Assembly: GCF_022549695.1 (NCBI RefSeq)
Contig: NZ_JAKZGS010000003.1
Span: 310,001-374,000, forward strand
Origin: Belliella calami
GTDB lineage: Bacteria; Bacteroidota; Bacteroidia; Cytophagales; Cyclobacteriaceae
Direction of reading: 5' to 3'
DNA length: 64,000 nucleotides
Every line of letters starts with the position of its first letter. Within the stretch, counting starts at the first letter, position 1. A program made the position numbers and the translations under genes. The notes below the pieces were generated by a model. The model was given only the letters and a program-made list of their open reading frames with translations, was not told the DNA's origin and did no database searches. This document shows positions 34,036-42,404 of this stretch, one piece after another.

Positions 34036-34204
34036 TTTACTAGGGGGCTTTGTTTATTTCTTGGTTTTCGGACTATTGTGCATTTATATTGGTGGTGATT
34101 CATTAAAACAGACTTTGCTTAAAAGTGGAATAACAACTTTGTTTTATATGATTTTCATGAGTTTTACTTTTTGGAAAAATAAATCTAAAGTGATAAAGCA
34201 GTAG
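33806..34204 (+). CDS. Small membrane protein, family member 4, four-helix (doubled) form
   Basis: A 132-residue protein MMTFKNLTIQALSVVFIFIV with four hydrophobic segments. The second half (GGFVYFLVFGLLCIYIGGDS, LKQTLLKSGITTLFYMIFMS) can be aligned to the second helix unit of member 1 (GDPNSLKSLSGILVSSLVFL), so the protein looks like a fused tandem of the two-helix unit. No known family is recognised. It is the intact parent of the truncated copy left of dinD. Confidence 0.7.
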   Translation: MMTFKNLTIQALSVVFIFIVVQYLWLGEYITFTKALLSGIVFFAFYFLYLVWLHEVDVSVRLNTIYSIVSKNKKLKILLGGFVYFLVFGLLCIYIGGDSLKQTLLKSGITTLFYMIFMSFTFWKNKSKVIKQ

Positions 34205-34306
34205 CCTGGAAGGATTGCCAATTAATTTCTTGTTAAACAAATTGATTCACATATTTTTAGGGTCAATGAAAATCCTCTTACAATCAAATATTTAAGTAAA
34301 AAATTG

Positions 34307-34314
34307 TATTTTTG
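34307..34314 (+). promoter_or_regulatory. -7 box (TATTTTTG) of the toxin-antitoxin pair
   Basis: TATTTTTG with the antitoxin ATG 17 bases later. No clear -33 element. Autoregulation by the TA complex at this site would be expected but no operator palindrome was identified. Confidence 0.5.
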
Positions 34315-34330
34315 AATAAATTCTCGAATT

Positions 34331-34567
34331 ATGGATTTACAAACTAGAAAACTTAAGTTAATAACTTATTTGGCTCAAATTAAGGACGAAGTGTTTTTAG
34401 ATAAATTAGAAAGTTATATCCTGAAACAAGAAGTTGAAGGTAATTCCGTCTTGAAATCATTTACTTTTGAAGAGTTTATTAATAGGATTGAAAAGTCAGA
34501 ATTGGATTTTGAAAACGGAAATTTTAAAAGTCAAGATGATTTAGAGAAAATATCTACAAATTGGTAG
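34331..34567 (+). CDS. Antitoxin-like protein of a RelE/ParE-type pair
   Basis: A 78-residue helical protein starting MDLQTRKLKLITYLAQIKDE, with the VFLDKLESYILKQE helix and the C-terminal FTFEEFINRIEKSELDFENG, SQDDLEKISTNW. This organisation (short helical N-part, toxin-binding acidic C-part) is usual for unnamed antitoxins in Bacteroidota. Its stop codon lies 2 bases before the toxin ATG, which supports the pairing. Confidence 0.75.
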   Translation: MDLQTRKLKLITYLAQIKDEVFLDKLESYILKQEVEGNSVLKSFTFEEFINRIEKSELDFENGNFKSQDDLEKISTNW

Positions 34568-34569
34568 GG

Positions 34570-34887
34570 ATGAAAATAGTTTGGACTGATTTTGCAATCA
34601 GAAATTTAAAGGACATTTTTGACTGTTATTCTACTAGAGTTAATAAAAAGGTTGCCCATAAAATTAGACTTCAAATTCTTAAATCTTCCAGACAACTCAA
34701 ATACAATCCTAATTCTGGATCAATAGACCCCAACCTTATTAGCTTAAATAAAAATCACAGATATTTAATAAGCGGATATTATAAATTGATTTACAGGGTG
34801 GTAGAGGATAAAGTTGTTATAAATGATGTTTTTGACACAAGACAAGACCCATCAAAAATGATTGACGAAAAACGAAAAACTAAATAA
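34570..34887 (+). CDS. RelE/ParE family toxin
   Basis: A 105-residue protein with the RelE/ParE fold markers MKIVWTDFAIRNLKDIFDCY, a Lys/Arg-rich helix (KKVAHKIRLQILKSSRQL), GSIDPNLISLNKNHRYLISGY, YKLIYRVVEDKVVINDVFDTR. The R-Y-L and the VFDTRQDP end are usual for YoeB/RelE-like or ParE toxins (mRNA cleavage or gyrase inhibition; not distinguishable here). The frame opens at 34561 but MKIVW is the usual start and avoids overlap with the antitoxin. Confidence 0.85.
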   Translation: MKIVWTDFAIRNLKDIFDCYSTRVNKKVAHKIRLQILKSSRQLKYNPNSGSIDPNLISLNKNHRYLISGYYKLIYRVVEDKVVINDVFDTRQDPSKMIDEKRKTK

Positions 34888-34991
34888 TTTCTTAACTCAA
34901 ATTCAGTGATTTTCTGATTCGAAGATTAACCTCGGTTTAGCGTCATAGATATTACGCAAGTGACAGCTAACCATCCTAAGCAAACTCAAAT
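34888..34991. other. Spacer between toxin gene and xerD
   Basis: Contains TGATTTTCTG-ATTC-GAAGATT (34907-34927), close to TGATTTTCTT-ATTTT-GAAGATT at 27099-27120. If this is a true direct repeat it could mark the right limit of the insertion between aroQ and xerD. No consensus promoter for xerD was found. Confidence 0.4.
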
Positions 34992-35894
34992 ATGTCCACT
35001 TGGACTTCCTATCTCAAGCAATTTCAGCACTATCTCAAACTCGAAAGGTCTTTGAGCAAAAACTCCATTTTGGCATATCAACAGGATATGGAGAAGTTGA
35101 TTCGCTATATGGAAAATAACTTTCCGTTGGTGAATCCGCTCCATGTGCAGCTAGAGCATCTTCGCTATTTTGTCAATGGACTTGCTGATCTTGAAATTTC
35201 CGAATACACCCAAGCAAGAATCATCTCTGGAATCAAAGCGTTTTATAAATTTTTGATGTATGAAGATTTGATTCACGAAGATCCAGCTCAATTGCTCGAA
35301 GCGCCAAAGCTTGGAAGAAAATTGCCAGATACGTTGAGCTATCATGAAATCAGTCAGATTTTGGATGGCATTGAGCTGGGACTTCCAGAAGGCCACAGGA
35401 ATAGAGCTATGTTGGAGATTTTGTACTGCAGCGGTTTACGAGTTTCCGAATTGACAGATCTCAAAATTGGGAATGTGTATGCCGATATTGGTTTTTTGCG
35501 GGTGATTGGAAAAGGAAACAAAGAGCGGCTGGTTCCTGTAGGCAGGGATGCCTTGAAGTACTTGAAAATTTATTTGGAGCAGTTTCGTGTTCACCAATCC
35601 ATAGCCAAAGGACATGAAGAATTTGTATTTCTGAATCGAAGAGGGAAGAAATTGACCAGAGTGATGATTTTTTTGATCATCAAAAAACAAGTGGAGGCTA
35701 TAGGTTTGAAGAAAAATGTAAGTCCGCACACTTTTCGTCACAGCTTTGCAACGCATCTGATAGAAGGCGGCGCCGATCTAAGGGCTGTGCAGGAAATGTT
35801 GGGACATGAAAGCATCACCACTACAGAAATCTATACCCATCTTGACCGTGATTATTTGAGGCAAGTGCTGAATGAATTTCATCCAAAAAAATAG
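34992..35894 (+). CDS. xerD: Tyrosine recombinase XerD
   Basis: A 300-residue recombinase with the full set of catalytic residues: R150 (CSGLRVSELT), K174 (GKGNKERL), H246 and R249 (PHTFRHSFATH), H272 (LGHESITTT) and Y281 (EIYTHLDRD). Length and lack of the extra helix between motifs make it XerD rather than an integron integrase. With XerC it acts at dif. Its position at the end of an accessory gene array is notable; whether it acts on the structured elements of that array is untested. Confidence 0.93.
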   Translation: MSTWTSYLKQFQHYLKLERSLSKNSILAYQQDMEKLIRYMENNFPLVNPLHVQLEHLRYFVNGLADLEISEYTQARIISGIKAFYKFLMYEDLIHEDPAQLLEAPKLGRKLPDTLSYHEISQILDGIELGLPEGHRNRAMLEILYCSGLRVSELTDLKIGNVYADIGFLRVIGKGNKERLVPVGRDALKYLKIYLEQFRVHQSIAKGHEEFVFLNRRGKKLTRVMIFLIIKKQVEAIGLKKNVSPHTFRHSFATHLIEGGADLRAVQEMLGHESITTTEIYTHLDRDYLRQVLNEFHPKK

Positions 35895-35895
35895 A

Positions 35896-36576
35896 CTAAA
35901 ACTCAAATTTCACCCCAATACTTGGTTGGATCAATTGGAAAGCGGTGTTCCTTGGGCTTAAAGTGACATTTCCTTGATCATTGTAGCTAGCGTCATTTTT
36001 TGTCAGGATATTCATATTTCCAGTTTGGACATAATTTACTTTCAATTCAATAAATGTATCATTTCCTTTTCCTAAAGGAATCATCAGTCCACCTCCAAGC
36101 TGATAGATTGTTGCCCAATCATAAACTTCAGTCCCTGAAGAAATGGGTTCCGAAATTCTGTTTTCCCTAACTCTGGATCTTGTGTAAGTATGAATCCCTC
36201 CAAAATGACCTTCTACAAAGGGCCTTACCAAGAAACTTGTCACAGGCATTACTCTCACTACTCCAGTAAGATTGACGGCATTGTTGTTTCTTCTGATCCG
36301 GAAACTTTGTTCTGTGCCATTGATGATATTGCTGCTTCGGGTCATTTCTGTCCCATATCTTCCATAGCCAAGTTCACCACCGACGAAAATTGGAGTTTTA
36401 GGGATTTTATATAGACCATTTATACTGATTGAGGGAAAAACAATATTGCCAACCTCAGCATTAAAATCACCAGTTGGAATGCCAGCGTTGAAATTTATTC
36501 CTCCGAAGCCTTCCTGAGAAAATGCAGTATGTGATATAGTGAATAAAAGTATTATTCCACAGAGTAAATTCTTCAT
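35896..36576 (-). CDS. Outer membrane beta-barrel protein
   Basis: A 226-residue protein with a signal peptide (MKNLLCGIILLFTISHTAFS) and a mature part of alternating strands with many aromatics, ending VKFEF as outer-membrane barrels do. It resembles the OmpA-barrel/PorT-like (PF13568/PF13505) group with eight strands. Function unknown. It converges with xerD with a gap of one base. Confidence 0.8.
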   Translation of the reverse strand: MKNLLCGIILLFTISHTAFSQEGFGGINFNAGIPTGDFNAEVGNIVFPSISINGLYKIPKTPIFVGGELGYGRYGTEMTRSSNIINGTEQSFRIRRNNNAVNLTGVVRVMPVTSFLVRPFVEGHFGGIHTYTRSRVRENRISEPISSGTEVYDWATIYQLGGGLMIPLGKGNDTFIELKVNYVQTGNMNILTKNDASYNDQGNVTLSPRNTAFQLIQPSIGVKFEF

Positions 36577-36847
36577 GCTTATGGTATTTAGAGATGGAAA
36601 GTTTTACTTTTTTACGGTAAATAATTAGGAAGGTTAGTTCGTTAGCAATTAATACCTCACTCTGGGGGTGATCCCTCGCATTTATTGGTTTTTTTCTTTG
36701 TGAATTTGGTGTTTTTACTTTATGATCCTTGTGGTAAAAATTATAAATACAAAGGAGATCACTAAGTCTCGGATGCACTTTAGTTGCCTTTAGGCGAAAC
36801 CAAACCTGTCGGTCTTTAGCCGATGGTAGTTTAGTTTACATTACAGG
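36577..36847. other. Noncoding region with small palindromes
   Basis: Short hairpins such as GCCTttAGGC (about 36786-36795) and TCGG-tctttag-CCGA are followed by ATGGTAGTTTAGTTTACATTAC, which faintly recalls the GTAGTTTGCAACTAC palindrome of the 125-bp tandem units. No gene seen. Confidence 0.45.
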
Positions 36848-36994
36848 CCCTTTCTTACAAGTAGCCATACAAAATGATATTTTTTTAAATCAATTGATGT
36901 ACTGATAACTAATCTAGTAATAACCCATAACTATTATCCGCATGAATTTATCGGGAAATCCACCTATTGGTGCCATAGCGGATAATCATATTAA
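36848..36994. repeat. Dispersed intergenic repeat, copy 2
   Basis: Opens with CCCTTTCTTACAAGTAGCCA and ends GCGGATAATCATATTAA. Shared with 44555-44698 at about two thirds of positions and with 23731-23870 more weakly. Its paired core is ATTATCCGC (36933-36941) / GCGGATAAT (36978-36986), nine perfect pairs. Confidence 0.65.
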
Positions 36995-37071
36995 TTTAAA
37001 TGGAATTTAACATTTGCTTCGCAAAAGATTTTTAAAAGCTGTAATTTAGCGGCAGCAATAATCTTCGAGCA

Positions 37072-38115
37072 GTGTACAAATCCCTTATAAAACCGATTCT
37101 TTTTCAGAAAAACCCTGAATCAGCGCATCATTTCACCTTTTCTTTAATCAAAAGCACTTTCAATTTGCCGGTTGTTAAGCAGTTTGTCAAAGCGCAATTT
37201 TCCTTCAAAGCTCCAAATTTGGAAAGGGAGGTTTTTGGATTGAAATTCAAAAATCCAGTCGGTTTGGCAGCTGGATTTGATAAGGATGCCAAGTTGATAG
37301 ATGAAATGGCCATGTTAGGTTTTGGATTTATAGAAATCGGCACTTTGACCCCAAAGCCTCAAGAGGGCAATCCACAGCCAAGGCTGTTCAGGCTTCCGGA
37401 GGATGAAGCTTTGATCAATAGAATGGGCTTCAATAATGGCGGAGTAAAGGAAGCTGTGGAGCGCTTGAAGAAAAGAAAATCTGATGTGATAATAGGTGGC
37501 AACATTGGAAAAAATAAGCTGACGCCAAACGAAAATGCGGTAGATGATTATTTGATCTGTTTGGAAGCATTGCATCCTTATGTGGATTATTTTGTAGTGA
37601 ATGTAAGTTCTCCAAACACTCCTAATCTGAGGGATTTGCAAGAAAAGGAGCCTTTAAAGAAATTATTGCTTGCTGTCAAAGAAGCTAATGACAAAAAAGA
37701 CTTTCCAAAACCAATCTTGCTAAAAATCGCTCCTGATCTTACAGATGGACAATTGGACGATATTGTAGAGATCGTACAAGAGACAAAGATAGCTGGAGTC
37801 ATAGCTACAAATACCACCATAGATAGGAGTAAACTGAAAACAGATCCTTCATTAGTAGCATCCATAGGTGCAGGTGGGGTTAGTGGCAAAGTTTTGGCTA
37901 AGAGAAGTACTGAGGTAATCAAATATTTGTCCCAAAAGTCAAACAAGTCTTTTCCAATAATTGGCGTTGGTGGCATCATCACAGCAGCGGATGCGATCGA
38001 AAAACTTGAAGCGGGAGCAAGTTTGGTTCAGGTATATTCGGGGATGATTTATGAAGGGCCAAGTATGATCAAGAAAATCAAAAAGGGACTTTCGTCACAT
38101 TTCCGAGATCAATAA
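37072..38115 (+). CDS. pyrD: Dihydroorotate dehydrogenase, class 2 (quinone-dependent)
   Basis: A 347-residue FMN enzyme: a short N-terminal membrane-binding part ([20 protein letters not shown]), then [39 protein letters not shown], the [15 protein letters not shown] motif with the class 2 catalytic Ser, and [20 protein letters not shown] for the phosphate loop. It oxidises dihydroorotate to orotate with quinone. Start is GTG. pyrF lies 3.4 kb downstream. Confidence 0.96.
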   Translation: MYKSLIKPILFQKNPESAHHFTFSLIKSTFNLPVVKQFVKAQFSFKAPNLEREVFGLKFKNPVGLAAGFDKDAKLIDEMAMLGFGFIEIGTLTPKPQEGNPQPRLFRLPEDEALINRMGFNNGGVKEAVERLKKRKSDVIIGGNIGKNKLTPNENAVDDYLICLEALHPYVDYFVVNVSSPNTPNLRDLQEKEPLKKLLLAVKEANDKKDFPKPILLKIAPDLTDGQLDDIVEIVQETKIAGVIATNTTIDRSKLKTDPSLVASIGAGGVSGKVLAKRSTEVIKYLSQKSNKSFPIIGVGGIITAADAIEKLEAGASLVQVYSGMIYEGPSMIKKIKKGLSSHFRDQ

Positions 38116-38175
38116 ATTAGAATTCTGTATATTTCGATTTAATCATTTTCATTAATAGATTGACAAGTTCAAAAT

Positions 38176-40731
38176 ATGGCGTCATCGACCCCCAAAACAA
38201 ATACTTTTAGAAAGAAAAATGAAGCTAGGGAAAAAGCTGGAGCAAAGCCTGCCAGAAAGTTTTCCTTTGAATTCATGAAAGATAAAAAGATTCCCATCAC
38301 TATCGGTATAGTGATGATTGTCTTTGGTTTGGTAATGTTTTTTGCTTTTACAAGCTATTTGTTTACCGGAGAAGCCGATCAGAGCACGCTGACTGAATTG
38401 GACGCTGGTGTTAGGGAAAATGCCACCCAAACAAAAAATTGGCAGGGTTATTTTGGTGCATATCTTGCCGAATTGTTTATCAAAAGATGGTTTGGAATAG
38501 CAGCATTTCTTTTGCCACCATTCTTGATATTACTCGGAGTAAGGCTGACATTTAAGTATACGATTTTTTCACTTACGCGATACAGTATTTTTGCATTGTT
38601 TTTCACCTTTTGGATAGGTTTGCTGACTGGATATATCGTACAGTTGACTGAAGGATATTCTGCTTTCAATAACCTTAGTGGAGGTTTTGGCTATGAATTG
38701 GGTAAGTTGGGAAATGATTTTCTTGGATGGGGTACCATTGCCTTGGTGGCAGGTGCATTGCTGATTTTTGTCGTTTTCTTTTTTAATATAGATCAGCTAA
38801 ACTGGTTTTCGAATGGACAAGCTGATTCAGGAGATAGTGATAAAAGTGATAATGAGGCAATCAAAAATGCCAAACATAGCATTGATGCCGATGAAGAAGA
38901 ATTTATTGATGATCTTGATGAAGATTTGATTTCTCAAGAGGAAGAGACGGATATCAATGATAAGTTCAAGGCGATGTATGGATCAGTAGACTTAACTGAA
39001 GAAGATGAAGCGCTAGAAAATGATATTCTTGATGATGGGAGTTCTTGGACTATCAATAAAGATGCAAAAGAAGATAAGAAAACAGCACCTGAGCTTGATT
39101 TCAAGATAGAGGGTGCAGAAGATTTACCAGACGAATCAGAATTGGAATTGGTTGAGCCACTGGAGAAACGGTTTTCCGTAGCCACTGCTGGGGAGGAAAA
39201 AACGGCAGAAGAAGTCTCGAATTTAGATCCTTATGATCCGACTTTGGATTTACCATCCTACCAATACCCAATACTTGACCTTTTGAATGAATATGATGTC
39301 AAAAAAGTCACTGTATCTCGTCAAGAACTTGAGGAAAACAAAAACAAGATTGTAGAGACTCTTGTGAATTTCAAAATCGGAATCCAAGAAATAAAAGCTA
39401 CAATAGGGCCGACAGTAACTTTGTATGAAATCGTTCCGGATCCGGGAGTGAAAATTTCGAAGATCAAAAACTTGGAGGATGATATTGCATTGAGTTTGGC
39501 GGCATTGGGAATTAGGATTATTGCCCCGATTCCTGGGAAAGGAACAATCGGGATTGAAGTTCCGAATAAAAACAGAGAGTTGGTACCGGCTAGGGCCGTG
39601 TTGGGGACAGAGAAGTTTATGCATAGCGACAAAGACTTGCCTGTTGCCCTTGGAAAGACGATTTCCAATGAAGTATTTGTGATGGACTTGGCGAAAATGC
39701 CTCACTTACTAATGGCCGGAGCTACCGGACAAGGAAAGTCCGTAGGTTTAAATATGATTTTGGCCTCTTTGGTCTATAAAAAGCACCCGTCACAACTCAA
39801 ATTTGTTTTGGTGGATCCGAAAAAAGTTGAGTTAACACTATTCAACAAAATTGAGAGACATTTCTTAGCGAAGCTTCCGGGAGCAGAGGAGGCGATTATC
39901 ACAGATACCAAGAAAGTAATTTATACCTTAAATTCACTTTGTATTGAAATGGACAATCGCTACGATTTGTTGAAAGATGCAGGTTGTAGAAATTTGAAAG
40001 AGTACAATGCGAAATTTGTAGCCAGAAAACTTAATCCTGAAAAAGGTCATAAGTTCATGCCTTATATCGTCTTGGTTATAGATGAGTTGGCAGATTTGAT
40101 GATGACTGCGGGCAAGGAAATTGAAGCGCCTATTGCGAGATTGGCGCAATTGGCAAGGGCTATCGGGATTCACTTGGTAGTAGCAACACAAAGACCATCG
40201 GTCAATGTAATTACAGGTATCATTAAGGCAAACTTCCCAGCAAGGCTTTCATTCAGGGTTACATCCAAAATTGACAGTAGGACGATCCTCGATGCAGGAG
40301 GAGCAGATCAATTGATCGGTATGGGTGATATGCTGCTTTCCACGGGTTCAGAAATGACCAGGTTGCAATGTGCATTTTTGGATACCCCTGAAGTAGATGC
40401 GATTTGTGATTGGATTGGAGAGCAAAAAGGCTATCCTGATGCATATTTACTTCCAGAGTTTGTAGGTGAAGATGGTGACGGTAGTAATTTGGATGTAGAT
40501 CTGTCGGATAGAGATCCACTTTTCGACGATGCAGCCAGGTTGATCGTGATGCATCAGCAAGGAAGTACATCATTGATTCAGAGAAAATTGAAACTTGGGT
40601 ATAATAGAGCTGGTAGGATAATCGATCAATTGGAAGCTGCAGGAGTTGTTGGGGCTTTTGAAGGAAGTAAAGCAAGAGAAGTTCTAATCCAAGATGAGGC
40701 AAGTTTGGAACGGTTGTTGAGTAGCTTATAA
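38176..40731 (+). CDS. ftsK: DNA translocase FtsK/SpoIIIE
   Basis: An 851-residue protein: four to five membrane segments in the first 220 residues, an acidic linker (about 225-380), the alpha/beta FtsK domains, the Walker A AGATGQGKSVGLNMI at about residue 515-525, Walker B YIVLVIDELADLMM, and a C-terminal winged-helix gamma domain (ARLIVMHQQGSTSLIQRKL). It pumps DNA toward dif and activates XerCD at the septum. The window has xerC and xerD as well. Confidence 0.96.
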   Translation: MASSTPKTNTFRKKNEAREKAGAKPARKFSFEFMKDKKIPITIGIVMIVFGLVMFFAFTSYLFTGEADQSTLTELDAGVRENATQTKNWQGYFGAYLAELFIKRWFGIAAFLLPPFLILLGVRLTFKYTIFSLTRYSIFALFFTFWIGLLTGYIVQLTEGYSAFNNLSGGFGYELGKLGNDFLGWGTIALVAGALLIFVVFFFNIDQLNWFSNGQADSGDSDKSDNEAIKNAKHSIDADEEEFIDDLDEDLISQEEETDINDKFKAMYGSVDLTEEDEALENDILDDGSSWTINKDAKEDKKTAPELDFKIEGAEDLPDESELELVEPLEKRFSVATAGEEKTAEEVSNLDPYDPTLDLPSYQYPILDLLNEYDVKKVTVSRQELEENKNKIVETLVNFKIGIQEIKATIGPTVTLYEIVPDPGVKISKIKNLEDDIALSLAALGIRIIAPIPGKGTIGIEVPNKNRELVPARAVLGTEKFMHSDKDLPVALGKTISNEVFVMDLAKMPHLLMAGATGQGKSVGLNMILASLVYKKHPSQLKFVLVDPKKVELTLFNKIERHFLAKLPGAEEAIITDTKKVIYTLNSLCIEMDNRYDLLKDAGCRNLKEYNAKFVARKLNPEKGHKFMPYIVLVIDELADLMMTAGKEIEAPIARLAQLARAIGIHLVVATQRPSVNVITGIIKANFPARLSFRVTSKIDSRTILDAGGADQLIGMGDMLLSTGSEMTRLQCAFLDTPEVDAICDWIGEQKGYPDAYLLPEFVGEDGDGSNLDVDLSDRDPLFDDAARLIVMHQQGSTSLIQRKLKLGYNRAGRIIDQLEAAGVVGAFEGSKAREVLIQDEASLERLLSSL

Positions 40732-40772
40732 AACCTAAACATTAGGTTCAAATAAGAGAATTAGACAATGTC

Positions 40773-41432
40773 ATGTTAAAAAAAATAATAGTAGTTATAC
40801 TGCTGGTTTCTGGGATTTCTTGGACATCATCAGCACAAAAAGATTCAAACGCCAAAGCAATACTAGACGCAGTCAGCGAGAAGTATCTAGCGCTGGAGGG
40901 GTTGAAGGCCACATTTGAATATTCATTTGGGATGGTAGGGGAGTCATCTCCACAGAGCCAGACAGGAGAAATTGCAATTAAAGGAGATAAATACCATCTT
41001 GTGTTACCTGATCAAGGTCAGGAGATTTTCAACAATGGCAAAACGATTTGGACATTTATCAATTCTGGAAATTATAAAGAGGTAACCATCAATTCTGCAG
41101 GTGAAATGGATGATGAACTAAAGCCTTCATCAGTTTATACCATTTACAAAAAAGGGTATAACTACAAATTACTTGGCGAGAAGACAGTCAATGGACAAAT
41201 AGTTCAAGAAGTTGAGTTGACAGCAGAAAAATCAGGACAACCTTTCAAAAAAGTGACGCTATTTGTTGACAAAAACAAAAAAGACTTAGTAGGTTGGGAA
41301 ATACTTGATGATCAAGGAGGGAAATTGAAATATCAATTTAAATCTGTGGATACTAAAGTGAAGTTGGCTGATAGTTACTTTGTGTTTGATCCACAGAAAC
41401 ATGGAAAAATAGAAATAATTGACTTGCGCTAA
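40773..41432 (+). CDS. lolA: Outer-membrane lipoprotein carrier LolA family protein
   Basis: A 219-residue periplasmic protein with signal [20 protein letters not shown], then the LolA fold ([58 protein letters not shown]). It should carry lipoproteins from LolCDE to the outer membrane, where acceptor LolB is usually missing in Bacteroidota. It follows ftsK by 41 bases, a known conserved pair in this phylum, and is closed by a strong terminator overlapping its stop codon. Confidence 0.9.
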   Translation: MLKKIIVVILLVSGISWTSSAQKDSNAKAILDAVSEKYLALEGLKATFEYSFGMVGESSPQSQTGEIAIKGDKYHLVLPDQGQEIFNNGKTIWTFINSGNYKEVTINSAGEMDDELKPSSVYTIYKKGYNYKLLGEKTVNGQIVQEVELTAEKSGQPFKKVTLFVDKNKKDLVGWEILDDQGGKLKYQFKSVDTKVKLADSYFVFDPQKHGKIEIIDLR

Positions 41433-41462
41433 GAAATACACTTAGCGCATTTTTTATTTTTT
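41425..41462 (+). terminator. Intrinsic terminator of ftsK-lolA
   Basis: TGCGCTAAG / CTTAGCGCA, a nine-base perfect stem with a 7-base loop, then TTTTTTATTTTTT. The stop codon of lolA is inside the left arm. Confidence 0.93.
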
Positions 41463-41477
41463 CTGTTCAAAAATCCC

Positions 41478-41485
41478 TATTTTTG
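41478..41485 (+). promoter_or_regulatory. -7 box (TATTTTTG) of pyrF
   Basis: Lies 18 bases before the ATG at 41504 and overlaps an alternative in-frame TTG at 41483, which rules that TTG out as start. Confidence 0.65.
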
Positions 41486-41503
41486 CCCAAACCCAGCAAA
41501 GGC

Positions 41504-42322
41504 ATGAACAAGGCAGAATTATTTCAACAAATTAAGCGTAAATCATCTTTTTTATGTGTTGGATTGGACACTGATCCATCCAAAATACCAAGTAGCCTCC
41601 TAAAACTTCAGGATCCGATTTTTGAATTCAACAAGCAGATTATTGATGCTACGGCAGATTTTGCAGTAGCCTACAAGCCAAATATCGCGTTTTATGAAGC
41701 ACTTGGCCCAAAAGGTTGGGAAAGTCTGCAAAGAACACTCGATTATATTCCCAACGATATTTTTACAATTGCAGATGCAAAAAGAGGGGATATAGGAAAT
41801 ACTTCTGGATTGTATGCAAAGGCATTTTTTGAAACCATGAACTTTGATTCTATTACCGTAGCACCATATATGGGTGTAGATAGTGTGCAACCGTTTTTGG
41901 AATTCAAAGACAAGTGGGTAATCCTTTTGGCTTTGACTTCAAATGGTGGAAGTTCAGATTTTCAACTGATAGAATCAAAGTCGGGAAAGCCATTGTTTCA
42001 TGAAGTTTTGGAAAAAAGCCAAGTTTGGGGAAATGCAGATAATATGATGTATGTAGTAGGTGCTACAAGAGGGGAGCTGATAGCAGAAGTAAGGAAGATT
42101 GTTCCCGATCATTTTTTCTTAGTACCCGGAGTAGGTGCACAAGGAGGAAGTCTGAATGAAGTCGCTAAGTATGGAATGAATGCCTCCTGTGGACTTTTGG
42201 TCAATTCATCAAGAGGGATAATTTACGCAGGGAAAGGTGATGATTTTGCAGAAAAAGCAAGACAAGAAGCTGAAAAACTCCAGAAAGAGATGGCTGTTTT
42301 GTTGGAAGAGTATTGTAAGTAG
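41504..42322 (+). CDS. pyrF: Orotidine 5'-phosphate decarboxylase, type 2
   Basis: A 272-residue enzyme making UMP. It starts [20 protein letters not shown] and has LDTDPSKIP, the catalytic region [37 protein letters not shown] and [19 protein letters not shown], typical of the longer type 2 family. It is the first gene after the lolA terminator; DUF2851 follows on the same strand. Confidence 0.95.
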   Translation: MNKAELFQQIKRKSSFLCVGLDTDPSKIPSSLLKLQDPIFEFNKQIIDATADFAVAYKPNIAFYEALGPKGWESLQRTLDYIPNDIFTIADAKRGDIGNTSGLYAKAFFETMNFDSITVAPYMGVDSVQPFLEFKDKWVILLALTSNGGSSDFQLIESKSGKPLFHEVLEKSQVWGNADNMMYVVGATRGELIAEVRKIVPDHFFLVPGVGAQGGSLNEVAKYGMNASCGLLVNSSRGIIYAGKGDDFAEKARQEAEKLQKEMAVLLEEYCK

Positions 42323-42404
42323 AAATTTTCAAAAGAGAATTTTTTAGCTTATTTTTAATCAGTTTTAGTGACTGGCATTATTGTTTTACATAAAATTTTT
42401 AAAG

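Noticed and set aside
34992-35894. XerD at the end of the array as an integron integrase (IntI)
   Set aside because: The protein has the standard 300-residue XerD length and lacks the additional IntI-specific segment before the HTFRHSFATH motif. Only a functional, not an orthologous, link to cassettes can be proposed.
41483-41503. TTG start for pyrF seven codons upstream
   Set aside because: The TTG lies within the TATTTTTG promoter box, so it would not be in the mRNA.
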